Counted from the stretch's first letter, positions 38,958 through 54,974 are shown. The stretch: 64,000 nt of DNA from Myxococcales bacterium (GCA_947483555.1 CANKMW010000037.1:1-64000), one strand, 5' to 3'. Notes: generated from the letters alone by a model not told the origin. Translations and numbers: made by a program.

Positions 38958-39371
38958 TCAAGGAACGTACTTGCAGTTGCAGAGCGTGCGGATGTGCGCG
39001 ACCAGGTCCTTGACCTGGGCATCGGTGAGGTGGGCGAACGGGGGCATGAGCGGGCTCTTGCCGAACGCGGCCCCGCCCTTCTTGACGGTGTTGAAGATCG
39101 TGTCGTCGGAGATCTTGCTCATGATCTCCTTGCTCGACAGCTTGCGCGGCTTCGGCGTGAGGCTGGCCGCCGCCGGACCGTCGCCATCGCCACGCGGCCC
39201 GTGGCAGGCGACGCAGTTCTGGGCGAAGACCTCGGCGCCGCCGGCGGTCGGCACCGGCGCCGTTTCATCGGCCTCGACGGGGTCGGCGGCGAGCGCGCCG
39301 AAGGCGAAGGCGCACACTCCGACGAGCGACAGCGCCAGAACAACGCGGGAAGGGCGAACCAGGATCGACAT
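38958..39371 (-). CDS. Small mono-haem cytochrome c, first gene of the operon
   Basis: 137 residues, ATG preceded by AAGGAG four bases upstream. Signal peptide RVVLALSLVGVCAFAFGALA, then a class I cytochrome c domain with CVACH (~54) and a Met candidate in SPLMPPFAHLTD near the C-terminus. Class I cytochromes of this size shuttle electrons in the periplasm. A -24/-12 type promoter lies 44-61 bases before the start (39415-39432). The similar divergent cytochrome domain (39495-40172) shares the FGKSPLMP / IGKSPLMP type segment, so the two probably derive from a duplication. Confidence 0.9.
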   Translation of the reverse strand: MSILVRPSRVVLALSLVGVCAFAFGALAADPVEADETAPVPTAGGAEVFAQNCVACHGPRGDGDGPAAASLTPKPRKLSSKEIMSKISDDTIFNTVKKGGAAFGKSPLMPPFAHLTDAQVKDLVAHIRTLCNCKYVP

Positions 39372-39414
39372 GGGGCTCCTTGCGAACAGGGTCGCGAGAC
39401 GTGTCCCGGCACCA

Positions 39415-39432
39415 TTGCAACGGCGGGACCAG
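39415..39432 (-). promoter_or_regulatory. Sigma-54-type (-24/-12) promoter of the cytochrome operon
   Basis: On the minus strand CTGGTCCCGCCGTTGCAA. TGG (-24) and TTGCA (-12) match the sigma-54 consensus TGGCAC-N5-TTGCA, with the invariant spacing GG-N10-GC. The predicted start near 39405 gives a 34-base leader carrying AAGGAG. The neighbouring NtrC-family regulator, with an AAA+ domain and GAFTGA, is the obvious activator. Not proven; a search of the genome for similar sites and transcript mapping would test it. Confidence 0.65.
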
Positions 39433-39453
39433 CCCCGTGCCTGCGACCGACCG

Positions 39454-39465
39454 CCGCAGCTGCGG
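39454..39465. promoter_or_regulatory. Palindrome between the divergent -24/-12 sites
   Basis: CCGCAGCTGCGG is a perfect 12-base palindrome, 22 bases upstream of the minus-strand -24 element and just before the plus-strand one. It is a candidate binding site for the Fis-type DNA-binding domain of the neighbouring regulator. By chance alone such a palindrome is not rare in GC-rich DNA. Confidence 0.3.
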
Positions 39466-39466
39466 G

Positions 39467-39482
39467 TGGAATGGCCGTTGCA
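39467..39482 (+). promoter_or_regulatory. Second sigma-54-type site, plus strand
   Basis: TGGAATGGCCGTTGCA has TGG and TTGCA with the exact GG-N10-GC spacing and shares GCCGTTGCA with the minus-strand site. The predicted transcript start (about 39493) falls directly at the ATG at 39495, so it would produce an almost leaderless mRNA for the divergent cytochrome lipoprotein. The duplicated element makes chance less likely, but the position is a caution. Confidence 0.4.
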
Positions 39483-39494
39483 CGAGCGGGAGGC

Positions 39495-40172
39495 ATGCTG
39501 CGCCCACTCCTGTTCGCGTTCGCCATCGGGACTGTCGGCATCCTCGCGTGCGTCGCCAGGCCGGTGTACGAGCCATGGACGCCGCGCGCGGCGCCGGTCA
39601 TGGAGGCCGAAGCCGCCGCGCCGGTCGAGGTCGATGACGGCTCGCGGCCGATGGACGTCCCGGCCGGCGACGACTCGCTGCTGTCGATCGTAGGTCGACC
39701 GCCGTCCGCCGCCGCCCCGACCACCTCGCCGTCCCGCATCCGCGCGCGCCCGGCGGCGCGCCGGCCCCGGGTAGCGACCGGCGCGCCGCGGCCCTCGGCG
39801 CCGGCGCCGGCGCCGACCGCCACGACGATCACGACCAAGGCCCAGCCTGCCCCGACCGAGTCGGCGCCGGCCCCAGCGCCCGACCCGATGCGCGCCGAGG
39901 CGAAGGCCTTCTTCGGAGCCCGCTGCGTGCCTTGCCACGGTGATCGCGGACGGGGCGACGGTCCAACCGGCAAGGTGCTCACCCCGACGCCCCGCAACTT
40001 CGCCGACAAGGCGTGGCAGCGATCCGTCACCGACGCCCACATCGAGAAGGTGATCCTGGGCGGCGGACCCTCGATAGGTAAGAGCCCGCTCATGCCAGCC
40101 CACTCCGATCTCGGCGACCAGCCCGAGCTGCTCGACGCCATGCGCCGACTGGTCCGGGACTTCGGGCGCTGA
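39495..40172 (+). CDS. Cytochrome c lipoprotein divergent from the operon
   Basis: 225 residues from the ATG at 39495; a GTG-free alternative ATG at 39471 would add eight residues. Signal peptide LLFAFAIGTVGILAC, lipobox ILAC, then a long Ala/Pro-rich linker of ~110 residues and a class I cytochrome c domain with CVPCH (~145) and SPLMPAHSDL as Met-ligand region. The linker suits a tethered, freely swinging haem domain at the membrane. It shares its upstream region with the eight-gene operon on the other strand, so the two units are probably regulated together. Confidence 0.85.
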   Translation: MLRPLLFAFAIGTVGILACVARPVYEPWTPRAAPVMEAEAAAPVEVDDGSRPMDVPAGDDSLLSIVGRPPSAAAPTTSPSRIRARPAARRPRVATGAPRPSAPAPAPTATTITTKAQPAPTESAPAPAPDPMRAEAKAFFGARCVPCHGDRGRGDGPTGKVLTPTPRNFADKAWQRSVTDAHIEKVILGGGPSIGKSPLMPAHSDLGDQPELLDAMRRLVRDFGR

Positions 40173-40210
40173 TCGCGACCCTCGCATGGGCGCGAGTTCT
40201 GGCGCGGTTC

Positions 40211-40230
40211 GCCTCGCAGGCCTGCGAGGC
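40211..40230. terminator. Perfect palindrome between convergent genes
   Basis: GCCTCGCAGGCCTGCGAGGC is its own reverse complement and can form an 8-bp stem with a four-base loop on either strand. It sits 38 bases after the cytochrome stop and about 97 bases from the end of the regulator gene, so it could be a bidirectional terminator. No T tract is present. Confidence 0.4.
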
Positions 40231-40326
40231 AGCGCACACCGTGGAGACTCCACCAGGTTTCGCGGGTGACCGCGTGGCGGACGGGTCGCTGCCCGCGATC
40301 GGCCTCGCAACCCTGCGACGACCAGC

Positions 40327-41669
<1,343 letters not shown>

Positions 41670-41673
<4 letters not shown>

Positions 41674-43901
41674 GAGCGACCTCCCTGCGGGGCTGGGGTC
41701 GGGACCCGGACCAAGAAGGTGGTGCCGGTCGGCCCGGTCGTCTCGAGGGTGAGCGCGCCGCCGAGGTCTTCGACGATGCGCTTGCTGACGAACAGGCCGA
41801 GGCCGGTGCCGCGGCCGCCCGTCTTGGTGGTGTAGAACGCTTCGAACAGTCGCGGCCGGACCTCGGGTGCGATGCCGGTCCCGCTGTCGCTGATGCGGAT
41901 CTCGACCGACCCGGGCACGGCACGGGTCGACAGCGTCAGCGTCCCGCCGCCGGCCATCGCGTCGAGGGCGTTGAGCCCGAGGTTGAGCAGCACCTGGACC
42001 AGGTGATCCTCGACCAGCCGCACGCCTGGCGGGTCGGGGGCGAGATCGCGGATCTGCTCGACGTTTCGGGCTCGCGGATCGTGCTCGAGCAGCCGCAGGA
42101 CGTCCTCGGCGACCTGGTTGGGTGAAGCCAGGCGGACCTCGTCGCGCTTGCGGCGCGAGAAGTCGACCAGCTCGCGGAGCAACCGCGCCATCCGGCCGAC
42201 CTCCTTGCGGACGACGCCGACCGTCTCGCGCGCTCGCGCGGGGTCGCCTTCGGCGCGCTGAAGCTGCGAGTCGATCGCCGCCAGCGGGTTGCCCAGCTCG
42301 TGCGCAACACCGGCCGCGAGCTGGCCGAACGCCACCATCTTCTCGTGGAACGCCATGCGGGCCTGCACGTGCTTCTCGTGGCTGACCACCCGGCTGATCG
42401 CGATCACCGACTCGACGGGCGCCCCGGTGACCTGGACCGGATAGGTCTCGATCGAGACCGGCTCGAGACCGCCAACGGTGTGCTGCGACCGCTCGGCCGT
42501 CGCAGGGAGGCCGGTCTCGAAGGTTCGTTGCACCGGACACCCGTCGCACGGTTGGTCGCGGCCTTCGAAGACCTGGTAGCAGATCTGGTCGACCAGCCGG
42601 CGCCCGTGCATGCGATCGGCGGCGGCGTTGGACTTGACGATGCGATGTTGCCGGTCGGTGACCACCACGCGCTGGTCGATCGAGTTGAGCAGCAGCTCGA
42701 GGAACTCCTCGCTGTCACGCAGCGCTCGGGTCCGGGACGCGATGCGGTCCTCGAGGGTCTGCTGCGAGTCGCGCAAGGCCAGGCTCATGCGGTTGAAGGC
42801 CGTGGCCAGCTCGGCGATCTCCCGTGGCCCGGTCGGCGCCACGGTCGCACCGATGGCACCGCCCGCGATGCGCTCGGAGGTGCCGGCCAGCGCGCGCAGC
42901 GGCCGGACCATGGTCCGCCAGGCAAGGACCAGCGCCAGCGCGGCCACCGCCATCAGGGCGGCCGAGAGCAGCAGCGCTTGCCATTTCAGCTGCTCGAGGT
43001 CGGCCAGCGCGCTGGCGACCGGCACGGCGACCACCACGCCCCAGTCGCGGCCCGGCACCGGCGCGTAGGCCACGATCAGCTCGTCGCCGGCGGGCGATCG
43101 CGCCCGCGCGTTCCACGCCACCCGCGCCGGGGGCCTGGGCAGCCACGGCAGCCTGCCCCCGCCGGCCCGGACCGCGCCGCCTTCAACCGAGGCGAGGAGG
43201 TGCTGTTGATCGTCGACGAGGAAGAGGTCCGTGCCGCTGCCGCGCGACTGCAGCGACCGCAAGAGACGGCGATAGACCTCGAAGCTCAGGCGAGCGCAGA
43301 AGACGCCGATCAACCGGCCGCCGGCGGGCGCGGCCGTCGCGCCGCTCGCAGTCTCCGTCGAGACGATGGGGCGGGCGACCACCAGCGTGGGCTCGACGCC
43401 GGCGCCCGGACTGAAGGCGATGACCGCGGTGGCACCACGGCCGCGCTGGTAGCACAGGGCAGCGGTCAGCTCGGCGGCGGCAGGGTCGACCGCGCGCGAC
43501 GAGGCCAGGAGCACGCCCGCCGGCGAGATCAGCTGGAGCTCGTCGATCTCGAGCGAGCCGGCCGCCGCCGTGCGGAGCACGTCGTGAAGGGTGTGCGGCG
43601 CGGCGGTGTCGCCCGCGGCGAGCGTGCCGAGCATGACCGCGATCCGGTCATCGCCGGCTGCCAGCCCGGGCAGCGACGCGGCCACTTCCCGCATGAAGTC
43701 CGAGGTCTCGGCCGCCTGCAGCGCCGCAAGGTCACGGGTGTTGCGAAACGCCGAGTCGGTGAGGTACTTGCGGCTCTGCAGGTAACCCCACAGGTTGGAG
43801 ACCGCGAGCGGACCGATGAACAGCGCCACGACCAGCAGCACCAGCCATTGCCCGACGCTCAGGCGGCGAGCCTGGGGTGCTGCGCTGGAGGCATCGCTCA
43901 C
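41670..43901 (-). CDS. Sensor histidine kinase with Cys-containing PAS domain
   Basis: 743 residues from the GTG at 43901; a GTG at 43919 is possible. Membrane span VGQWLVLLVVALFIGPLAVS, a ~270-residue periplasmic sensor region (dCache-like), a second span (ALLLSAALMAVAALALVLAW), HAMP, a PAS domain with CYQVFEGRDQPCDGCPVQ, HisKA with GVAHELGNPLAAI, and HATPase with NLGLNALDA and GTGLGLFVSKRI. The C-x(n)-CDGC cysteines in the PAS domain are of the type seen in PAS domains of other kinases and might sense redox state or bind a metal, which would suit a kinase controlling cytochromes. It forms a coupled pair with the regulator. Confidence 0.93.
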
Positions 43902-43930
43902 GTCGCGCGATTGTTCCACGAAAGTGGTCG

Positions 43931-43947
43931 TTGCAAGAACCAGCCCG
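43931..43947 (-). promoter_or_regulatory. Weak sigma-54-like site before the kinase/regulator operon
   Basis: CGGGCTGGTTCTTGCAA has a good -12 (TTGCA) and GG-N10-GC spacing, but the -24 is CGG instead of TGG. If used it would start transcription within two bases of the GTG at 43919. Autoregulation is possible; this one may be chance. Confidence 0.2.
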
Positions 43948-44049
43948 AGCGCGCGGTCCGTCGCAGCAAACAGCGTGCCGCCCCCGCGCGATCGGCTCGC
44001 CGCGCCCGCGGTGGCGCGCCCTGGCTCGTGATAAGCCGGTGCCACGACC

Positions 44050-45518
<1,469 letters not shown>

Positions 45519-45522
<4 letters not shown>

Positions 45523-46049
45523 CCGAGGCCGACGCCGACGCCGGCGGTGGCGACGCCAGCCGCGGCGGCTCGATCGCCCGGGTCGCCGTGATGCTGATCC
45601 TCGGCGTCGGCGTTCCGGTCGCCGGCCTGGCCATCGCGTGGCGGAGCTGTAGCCGCGGCGCGACGTCGGGACGGGTCGAGGTCGTCGACTCGACGCTCGG
45701 CGCCTGGCGTTCGACGCTCGATCGTTGCACCACCGGCCAGGCCCAGGGTTTCCGCGGCGTCGAGCTCCGTCACCGCGGCGAGTCGCACGCCCTGGTGCGG
45801 GTCGAGGTCGATCCGATCGATGGCCCGATCGTCACGCTATGGCCGCCGGCGACCTCGGGCGCGGTCTCGAAGAGCCTCGTCGTCCGCGGCCGCGACTGCC
45901 CCGCCCTCACCGTCGACCTGCGCGCCCTCGGCGGCGGCGATGATGGCGACGGCGACGACCGCTTCGACGGCAAGGTCTCCGGCACCTGCCCGCTGCCCGG
46001 CGGCGGCAGGGTCAGCCTCGACGCCTGGTGGCGCGGCTGCGCGGGCTGA
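45519..46049 (+). CDS. Small single-span membrane protein, unknown
   Basis: 176 residues, GTG overlapping the glpK stop. A membrane span (VAVMLILGVGVPVAGLAIAW) follows a short Asp/Gly-rich N-terminus; the extracytoplasmic part has four Cys residues (RCTTG, RDCPAL, GTCPLP, GCAG) and beta-type periodicity (VRVEVDPIDGPIVTLW). No family was recognised. The reading is supported by codon character and by the coupled start; its function with glycerol kinase is unclear and may be accidental. Confidence 0.6.
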
Positions 46050-46095
46050 CCTGATCGGGGGTAAAATCGACGGCCTGGCGGACAACGACCCCAAC

Positions 46096-46137
46096 GACCC
46101 GACCCCGCTGGCGTCCGACCCGACCCCACTGGCGTCC
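46096..46137. repeat. Two 21-bp tandem repeats upstream of kinase start
   Basis: GACCCGACCCCGCTGGCGTCC (one unit; the second differs at a single base) is repeated twice in tandem, in the frame of the following kinase (DPTPLAS twice). In-frame 21-bp units suggest this stretch may be translated, which bears on the start-codon problem of the 46195 gene. Confidence 0.6.
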
Positions 46138-46194
46138 GAGATCGCGGCCTCGGCCGCGTCCGCGCCGGCGCCCACCCGGCCGATCGCCCGCGGT

Positions 46195-48888
<2,694 letters not shown>

Positions 48889-48916
48889 CGATCAGCTCGG
48901 CAGGTGACGGCGGCGC

Positions 48917-49245
48917 TCAGCGGGACGCTGCCTCGATCGCGGTCGCGTAGATCATGACGCGGCGGTTGATGGCGCCCGGCTGCAGGCCGCGACCTCATCG
49001 AGCACCGCCCGGCTGCTCGGGCCGAGATCGGCGGAGTCGAAGGCAAAGCCGATCTGGTCTTCGGGCGCGATCACCCGCTCGCCGTCGGACGCCGGCGTCG
49101 GCGGCACGGCCACCGCGGTGTCCGGCGCACCGAACTCGGGCGCGGCCGGCACGGTCGCCGCCGGCGTGGGCTTCGAGCAACCCGGGACGATCGAGACCGC
49201 GGCGAGCGCGTTGAAGAGGATGGAACCGAGGATGGTGGTGCGCAT
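48917..49245 (-). pseudogene. OmpA-like lipoprotein gene with internal deletion and frameshift
   Basis: From the ATG at 49245 the frame encodes a lipoprotein signal (lipobox-like VPGC), a linker and the beginning of an OmpA C-terminal domain (IGFAFDSADLG, LDEVAA), then stops at 48952. In the next frame, immediately after, the true end of an OmpA domain appears: PGAINRRVMIYAT to the stop at 48917-48919. About 60 residues of the peptidoglycan-binding domain (the usual GHTD and LS.RA parts) are missing, and the join is out of frame. The gene is therefore most likely broken. Sequencing error is an alternative but would not explain the missing 180 or so bases. Confidence 0.75.
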
Positions 49246-49405
49246 GACCTGGTGGTGATTGCATCGCGCGTGCCGCGACGCCCCACCCGTCGCGACACCA
49301 CCGGCGCGCAGGGTCGCCACCCGGCGTGCGACTGCGCCACAGCGGGCTCAGCCGCGCGCCCCCACCTGCCACACCGGCCGCCACAACCTTCGAGGCGCCG
49401 AGGCG

Positions 49406-51277
<1,872 letters not shown>

Positions 51278-51326
51278 GCGAGCGCAGTCTATCCCAGGGC
51301 CCCGATCCGCGCCCGGCGCCGCGTCG

Positions 51327-53924
51327 CTACAGATTCGCGCTGCCGGAGTTGCCGAAGCCGTCGCCGACGTCGACCCGGGTCACCGTGGACGCCGCGCCGC
51401 CGAGATCGACGGTGGCCCGACCCTGCTGATCGGTGGTCACGAGCTGCGCCGAGCCGACCATGGTGCCGCCGTTGAACGCCGTGATGGTCACCATCTGCGC
51501 CCGGAGCGGCACCGGCACGTTGGAGTCGAGGGTCTGGTCGAGCAGGCGCCAGCCCCGGGGCGCATGCCAGTTGCTGGCCACGGTGATGGTGTTGCCCGAG
51601 CGCGAGGCGCTGGTGGTCAACGTGCCGGCCACGACCTCGAACGGATTCGAGTCCAGCGTCCAGCCGTCGCCGACGACGTGGAAGCGGTACCGTCCCAGCG
51701 GCACCGCGCCGCGGCGGTCGAGCGCGTCGAGGCCCAGGGTGGCGCCCACCCACGGTACGGCTTGCCACTCGACCGCCCACAGGTGCGTCTGCGGTCCGCT
51801 CTCGCGGATCAGCGGGCTCGGCGCGTAGGTCAGGATCAGGTCGCCATCCATCACCGGCCGACCGCTGCCCCGCGTGACCGTCGCGTAGACGCCGCTGCCC
51901 GATGCGGTCTCGCGCTCGATCGTCACCAGCGGTGTCCTGGTCAGCGCGTCGTCGCCCTGCCACACGAACGTCGCCAGGCCCGAGACCCGCGCCACCTGCG
52001 CCACGGGCTGCGCGGTCGCGGGACGTCCGGCACGCATCCACAGATCGATCGACACCGTCGCCGGCACGGTGCCGCGCTGCGGCGCCGGGTCATCGTGGGG
52101 CAGACTGTCCATGGGCACCGGGATGACGACGCGGGTGGCGCCGCCGGCGGCGGCGTCGGGGCGGGTCGCGTCCATGGCCTGCGTCATCAACGCCGCCAGC
52201 TTCTCGGCCACGTACTCGGCCTCGAGCGGGCCGCCGAAGGTGACGCTCGACTCGTAGCCACCGTGCAGCCAGTCCTCGGGCGTCATGCAGTAGCCGACGT
52301 GGCCCTGCGAGAGGCCGATCGCGATCGTGTGCAGGGCGTCGACCGGCGACCAGCCGCGGAGCTTGTCGGCGAGCAGCACCGACAGCTCGCCGGGCATGGC
52401 GCCGACCACGTAGTCGCCCAGCCGCAGGGCCGAGATCGTCGTGCGCGTGGTCCCGCATGCCGGCTGATCGGTGCTGATGTCGTCGATGGTCAGGCCCAGG
52501 ATCTGGCCCAGGATCTCGCCGGCGACGTCCATCCGCACACACGAGCCGTAGACCGGGATCCCGTCGGTACCGGGCATGGCCGCCGCCGGGAACAGCGCGG
52601 TCTCGGTCTCGCACAGCCCGGCGCCGACCGGGGCGTTGTACTCGTCGATCGGCGAGATGATCTGGTCACCATTCCAGACTTGGCGGTCGGCGTCGCGGGT
52701 CAGATCGAACGGTGCGTAGGTGAGGGCGCCATCCCGCAGCCGGTAGGTGTCGTGGTACGGCCCGAGCTCGACCGACTGGGTGACCATCGACAGCGCCAGC
52801 TGATCGGTCATCGCGGCGCCGGCCGCGGTCCACGCCGACATGATGGTGTCGGCCGCCGCGCGGCCGTGGCCCTCGCCCTTGAGCCAGCCGAAGCACGGAT
52901 CGCCCGCCGCCCCGGGCTTGACGTTGCAGTCGAGCCCGCCATGACCGACCGCGGAGCTATCGGCGACCGCCGACTGGATGTGCATGACGACCACTTGCTG
53001 CGCGAAGCGCTCCTCGACCAGCCGCTCCATGCCGCCGACGGCGTCGGTCGAGGCCAGCGAGTTGTCAGCGTCGTTGAGCACCGGGTGCATGCCGACGATC
53101 GGGATGACGGCGATCGGCGCGCCCGCCGTGGTGTCGATGCGGATCAGGCGGAACTGATCGTCCTTGCGGTTGCCGCCCGGCAGCTCGTCGTTCTCACCTC
53201 GCCGCTCGCGGTTGATGGCGTCGGCGGGATCGAAATCGATATCGCTGAAGAACCCGATGCGGGCCGGCTGGAGGGCAGCGATCGCCGCTCGCGCCGCGGC
53301 CTCGTTGGCGGCGGTGAAGCGCTGGTGCACGATCTCGCGGTACTCGCCGGAGCCGACCTTGAGCGGCGAGTGCCCGGTGAACTGCGAAAACGAGGAGTGG
53401 CTGTGCGAGGTGCTGATCATGATCTTGCCGCGGTACGCGGGGCCCAGCCGGCGCTCGAGATCGAAGATCCACTCCTCGTAGCCGAAGATGGCGTCGATCT
53501 TGAGCCACACCACGGTCTCGGCGCCAACCCGCAGCGCCACCGCCTTCACCATCGACCGGGTCTCGACGCCGACCGACGCCTGCCACGCACGCGCGATCGC
53601 GACCTCGCGGTTGTCGACCGGGTCGACCTCGCCGAGGAAGTTGGCGCGCGCGGTGTAGCCACCGAGGCCGGTGCCGACCGGAATGTCGAGGGCGACCTCG
53701 CCCGCGCCCGCCATCAGCGCGCCGGGGACGACGGCGGTGCCGGCGTTGGCGTTGGGCTGGACCGGCTCGAACGTGCAGTGCGCGGTGTTGACGCCGCCGT
53801 CGGCGTCGCCGCCGCCGTCATCGCCGCCGCAGCTGCAGCCCGACGCCAGGCCAGCGGCGAGGCCAACCGTGACCATGGTTCGCCAGACGAACGTGGATTG
53901 CTGGCCCGCTCGGGTCTGCCTCAT
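51327..53924 (-). CDS. Neutral/alkaline ceramidase-like lipoprotein
   Basis: 865 residues from the ATG at 53924. Signal peptide with lipobox-like LASGC. Residues ~80-480 resemble the N-terminal catalytic domain of neutral/alkaline non-lysosomal ceramidase: DIPVGTGLGGY, WLKIDAIFG, the zinc-ligand type segment ISTSHSHSSFSQ and GMHPVLN. The nucleophile region differs from that of known ceramidases (QSAVADSSAV where a GD.SPN type is usual), so activity on ceramide is uncertain. The C-terminal third is beta-rich and unlike the usual ceramidase C-domain. Probably an exported amidase of lipids. Divergent from the DNA-alkylation gene. Confidence 0.82.
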   Translation of the reverse strand: MRQTRAGQQSTFVWRTMVTVGLAAGLASGCSCGGDDGGGDADGGVNTAHCTFEPVQPNANAGTAVVPGALMAGAGEVALDIPVGTGLGGYTARANFLGEVDPVDNREVAIARAWQASVGVETRSMVKAVALRVGAETVVWLKIDAIFGYEEWIFDLERRLGPAYRGKIMISTSHSHSSFSQFTGHSPLKVGSGEYREIVHQRFTAANEAAARAAIAALQPARIGFFSDIDFDPADAINRERRGENDELPGGNRKDDQFRLIRIDTTAGAPIAVIPIVGMHPVLNDADNSLASTDAVGGMERLVEERFAQQVVVMHIQSAVADSSAVGHGGLDCNVKPGAAGDPCFGWLKGEGHGRAAADTIMSAWTAAGAAMTDQLALSMVTQSVELGPYHDTYRLRDGALTYAPFDLTRDADRQVWNGDQIISPIDEYNAPVGAGLCETETALFPAAAMPGTDGIPVYGSCVRMDVAGEILGQILGLTIDDISTDQPACGTTRTTISALRLGDYVVGAMPGELSVLLADKLRGWSPVDALHTIAIGLSQGHVGYCMTPEDWLHGGYESSVTFGGPLEAEYVAEKLAALMTQAMDATRPDAAAGGATRVVIPVPMDSLPHDDPAPQRGTVPATVSIDLWMRAGRPATAQPVAQVARVSGLATFVWQGDDALTRTPLVTIERETASGSGVYATVTRGSGRPVMDGDLILTYAPSPLIRESGPQTHLWAVEWQAVPWVGATLGLDALDRRGAVPLGRYRFHVVGDGWTLDSNPFEVVAGTLTTSASRSGNTITVASNWHAPRGWRLLDQTLDSNVPVPLRAQMVTITAFNGGTMVGSAQLVTTDQQGRATVDLGGAASTVTRVDVGDGFGNSGSANL

Positions 53925-54020
53925 GGAGCGCAACGTACCCCAGCCGGCGCGGCCGCCAAAGACCCGATCTCCGTGGGGCGCCTGATGACAGGCGACGTAC
54001 CACCATGGCAGGGTCGAGCC

Positions 54021-54800
54021 ATGGACGTCGCCGCTGCCCTGGCTGCCCTGAAAGCCGCAGGGACCGCGCAGAACCGCAAGATCTACACCCGGCACGGCGC
54101 CCCGGCGCCGCTGTTCGGCGTGTCCTTCGCCGTGCTGCGCGGGATGGGCAAGCAGCTCGGCATCGATCACGCCCTGGCGCGCGAGCTGTGGGCGTCGGGG
54201 AACACCGACGCCCGCTGCCTGGCGACGCTGGTCGGCGACCCGACCCGGCTCGACGCCGACGTCGCCGACGCCTGGGCCACCGCCACGCGCTACCACGTCC
54301 TCGCCGACCTGGTCGCCGAGCTGGTCTCGCGCTCACCGCTGGCGATCGATCGCATGTCGCAGTGGGTGGCGTCGACGGATGAGTGGGTCGCGCGCTGCGG
54401 CTGGGCGGTGATGAGCCAGCTGGCGACCAAGCAACCCGACGTCCCCGACGCGGCGTTCACGCCCTACCTGACGATCATCGAACGGCGGATCCACGACGCC
54501 CCCAACCGGGCCCGGGAGGCGATGAACGGCGCGCTGATCGCGATCGGCAGCCGCTCCGCCGAGCTGGCCGCGCCCGCGCTGGCCGCCGCCCGGCGCATCG
54601 GTCCCGTCGAGGTCGATCACGGCGAGACCGGCTGCCAGACGTTCGAGGCGGTGAGCGACATCCAGAAGGCGCGCGCACACGCAGAGGGCAAGGCGAAGCC
54701 GGCCGCGAAGGCGAAGCCGGCCGCGAAGGCGAAGCCGGCCGCGAAGGCGAAGGCCAAGGCGACGCCGACGCCGACGCCGACGCCGACCAGGCGCCGCTAG
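54021..54800 (+). CDS. DNA alkylation repair (AlkD-like HEAT) protein with Lys/Ala tail
   Basis: 259 residues. HEAT-repeat pattern of the DNA alkylation repair family: YTRHGAPAPLFGVSFAVLRG, ALARELWASGNTDARCLAT, MSQWVASTDEWVARCGW. AlkD-type glycosylases remove cationic alkylated bases such as 3- and 7-methyl purines. The last ~35 residues are an added basic tail built from AKPAAK repeats (an 18-bp unit repeated three times) and TPTPTP, resembling histone H1-like DNA-binding tails. The extra tail probably increases DNA affinity. Reactive residues cannot be verified by eye. Confidence 0.82.
   Translation: MDVAAALAALKAAGTAQNRKIYTRHGAPAPLFGVSFAVLRGMGKQLGIDHALARELWASGNTDARCLATLVGDPTRLDADVADAWATATRYHVLADLVAELVSRSPLAIDRMSQWVASTDEWVARCGWAVMSQLATKQPDVPDAAFTPYLTIIERRIHDAPNRAREAMNGALIAIGSRSAELAAPALAAARRIGPVEVDHGETGCQTFEAVSDIQKARAHAEGKAKPAAKAKPAAKAKPAAKAKAKATPTPTPTPTRRR
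54690..54743 (+). repeat. Three 18-bp tandem repeats in the gene tail
   Basis: AAGGCGAAGCCGGCCGCG is repeated three times without a mismatch (54690, 54708, 54726), encoding KAKPAA repeats. In-frame, so slippage would change the length of the basic tail without breaking the gene. Confidence 0.85.
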
Positions 54801-54803
54801 CCG

Positions 54804-54921
54804 CAATGCCGATCACCTGGTGTCAAGTGATCGAGATGGTCGACGTTTTCCGCTCGTCCTGAGCGAATCGCGAGCGCAAGCGAGCGTGAGTCGAAGGACG
54901 TACTCCGTCGAGGCTACGCCC
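54804..54921 (-). repeat. Dispersed intergenic repeat, copy B
   Basis: Reverse complement of 127-244 with roughly 85 percent identity by eye, the end points being GGGCGTAGCC and TGATCGGCATTG. It lies between two convergent gene ends. The flanking 54918-54950 stem-loop may belong to the same element. Confidence 0.75.
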
Positions 54922-54950
54922 TTCGACTCGGCCTTCGGCCTCGCAAGGGC
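54918..54950. terminator. Imperfect stem-loop between convergent genes
   Basis: GCCCTTCGACTCGGCC pairs imperfectly with GGCCTCGCAAGGGC around a TTC loop. It is positioned 118 bases after the 54800 stop and 25 before the end of thrC, so it could terminate transcription from both sides. No T tract. Confidence 0.35.
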
Positions 54951-54974
54951 GAACGGAGCTGGAAGTGATTGGCG

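Noticed and set aside
38942..39022. N-terminal extension of the five-haem protein into the small cytochrome gene
   Set aside because: It would overlap the cytochrome coding region; the GTG at 38941 gives a normal signal-type N-terminus and a short gap.
39401..39420. CCGGCACCATTGCAA on the plus strand as a -24/-12 site
   Set aside because: GG and GC are seven bases apart instead of ten, so it cannot act as a sigma-54 promoter.
54690..54743. Three tandem repeats as a CRISPR array
   Set aside because: The units are directly adjacent with no spacers and lie in frame inside a coding sequence.
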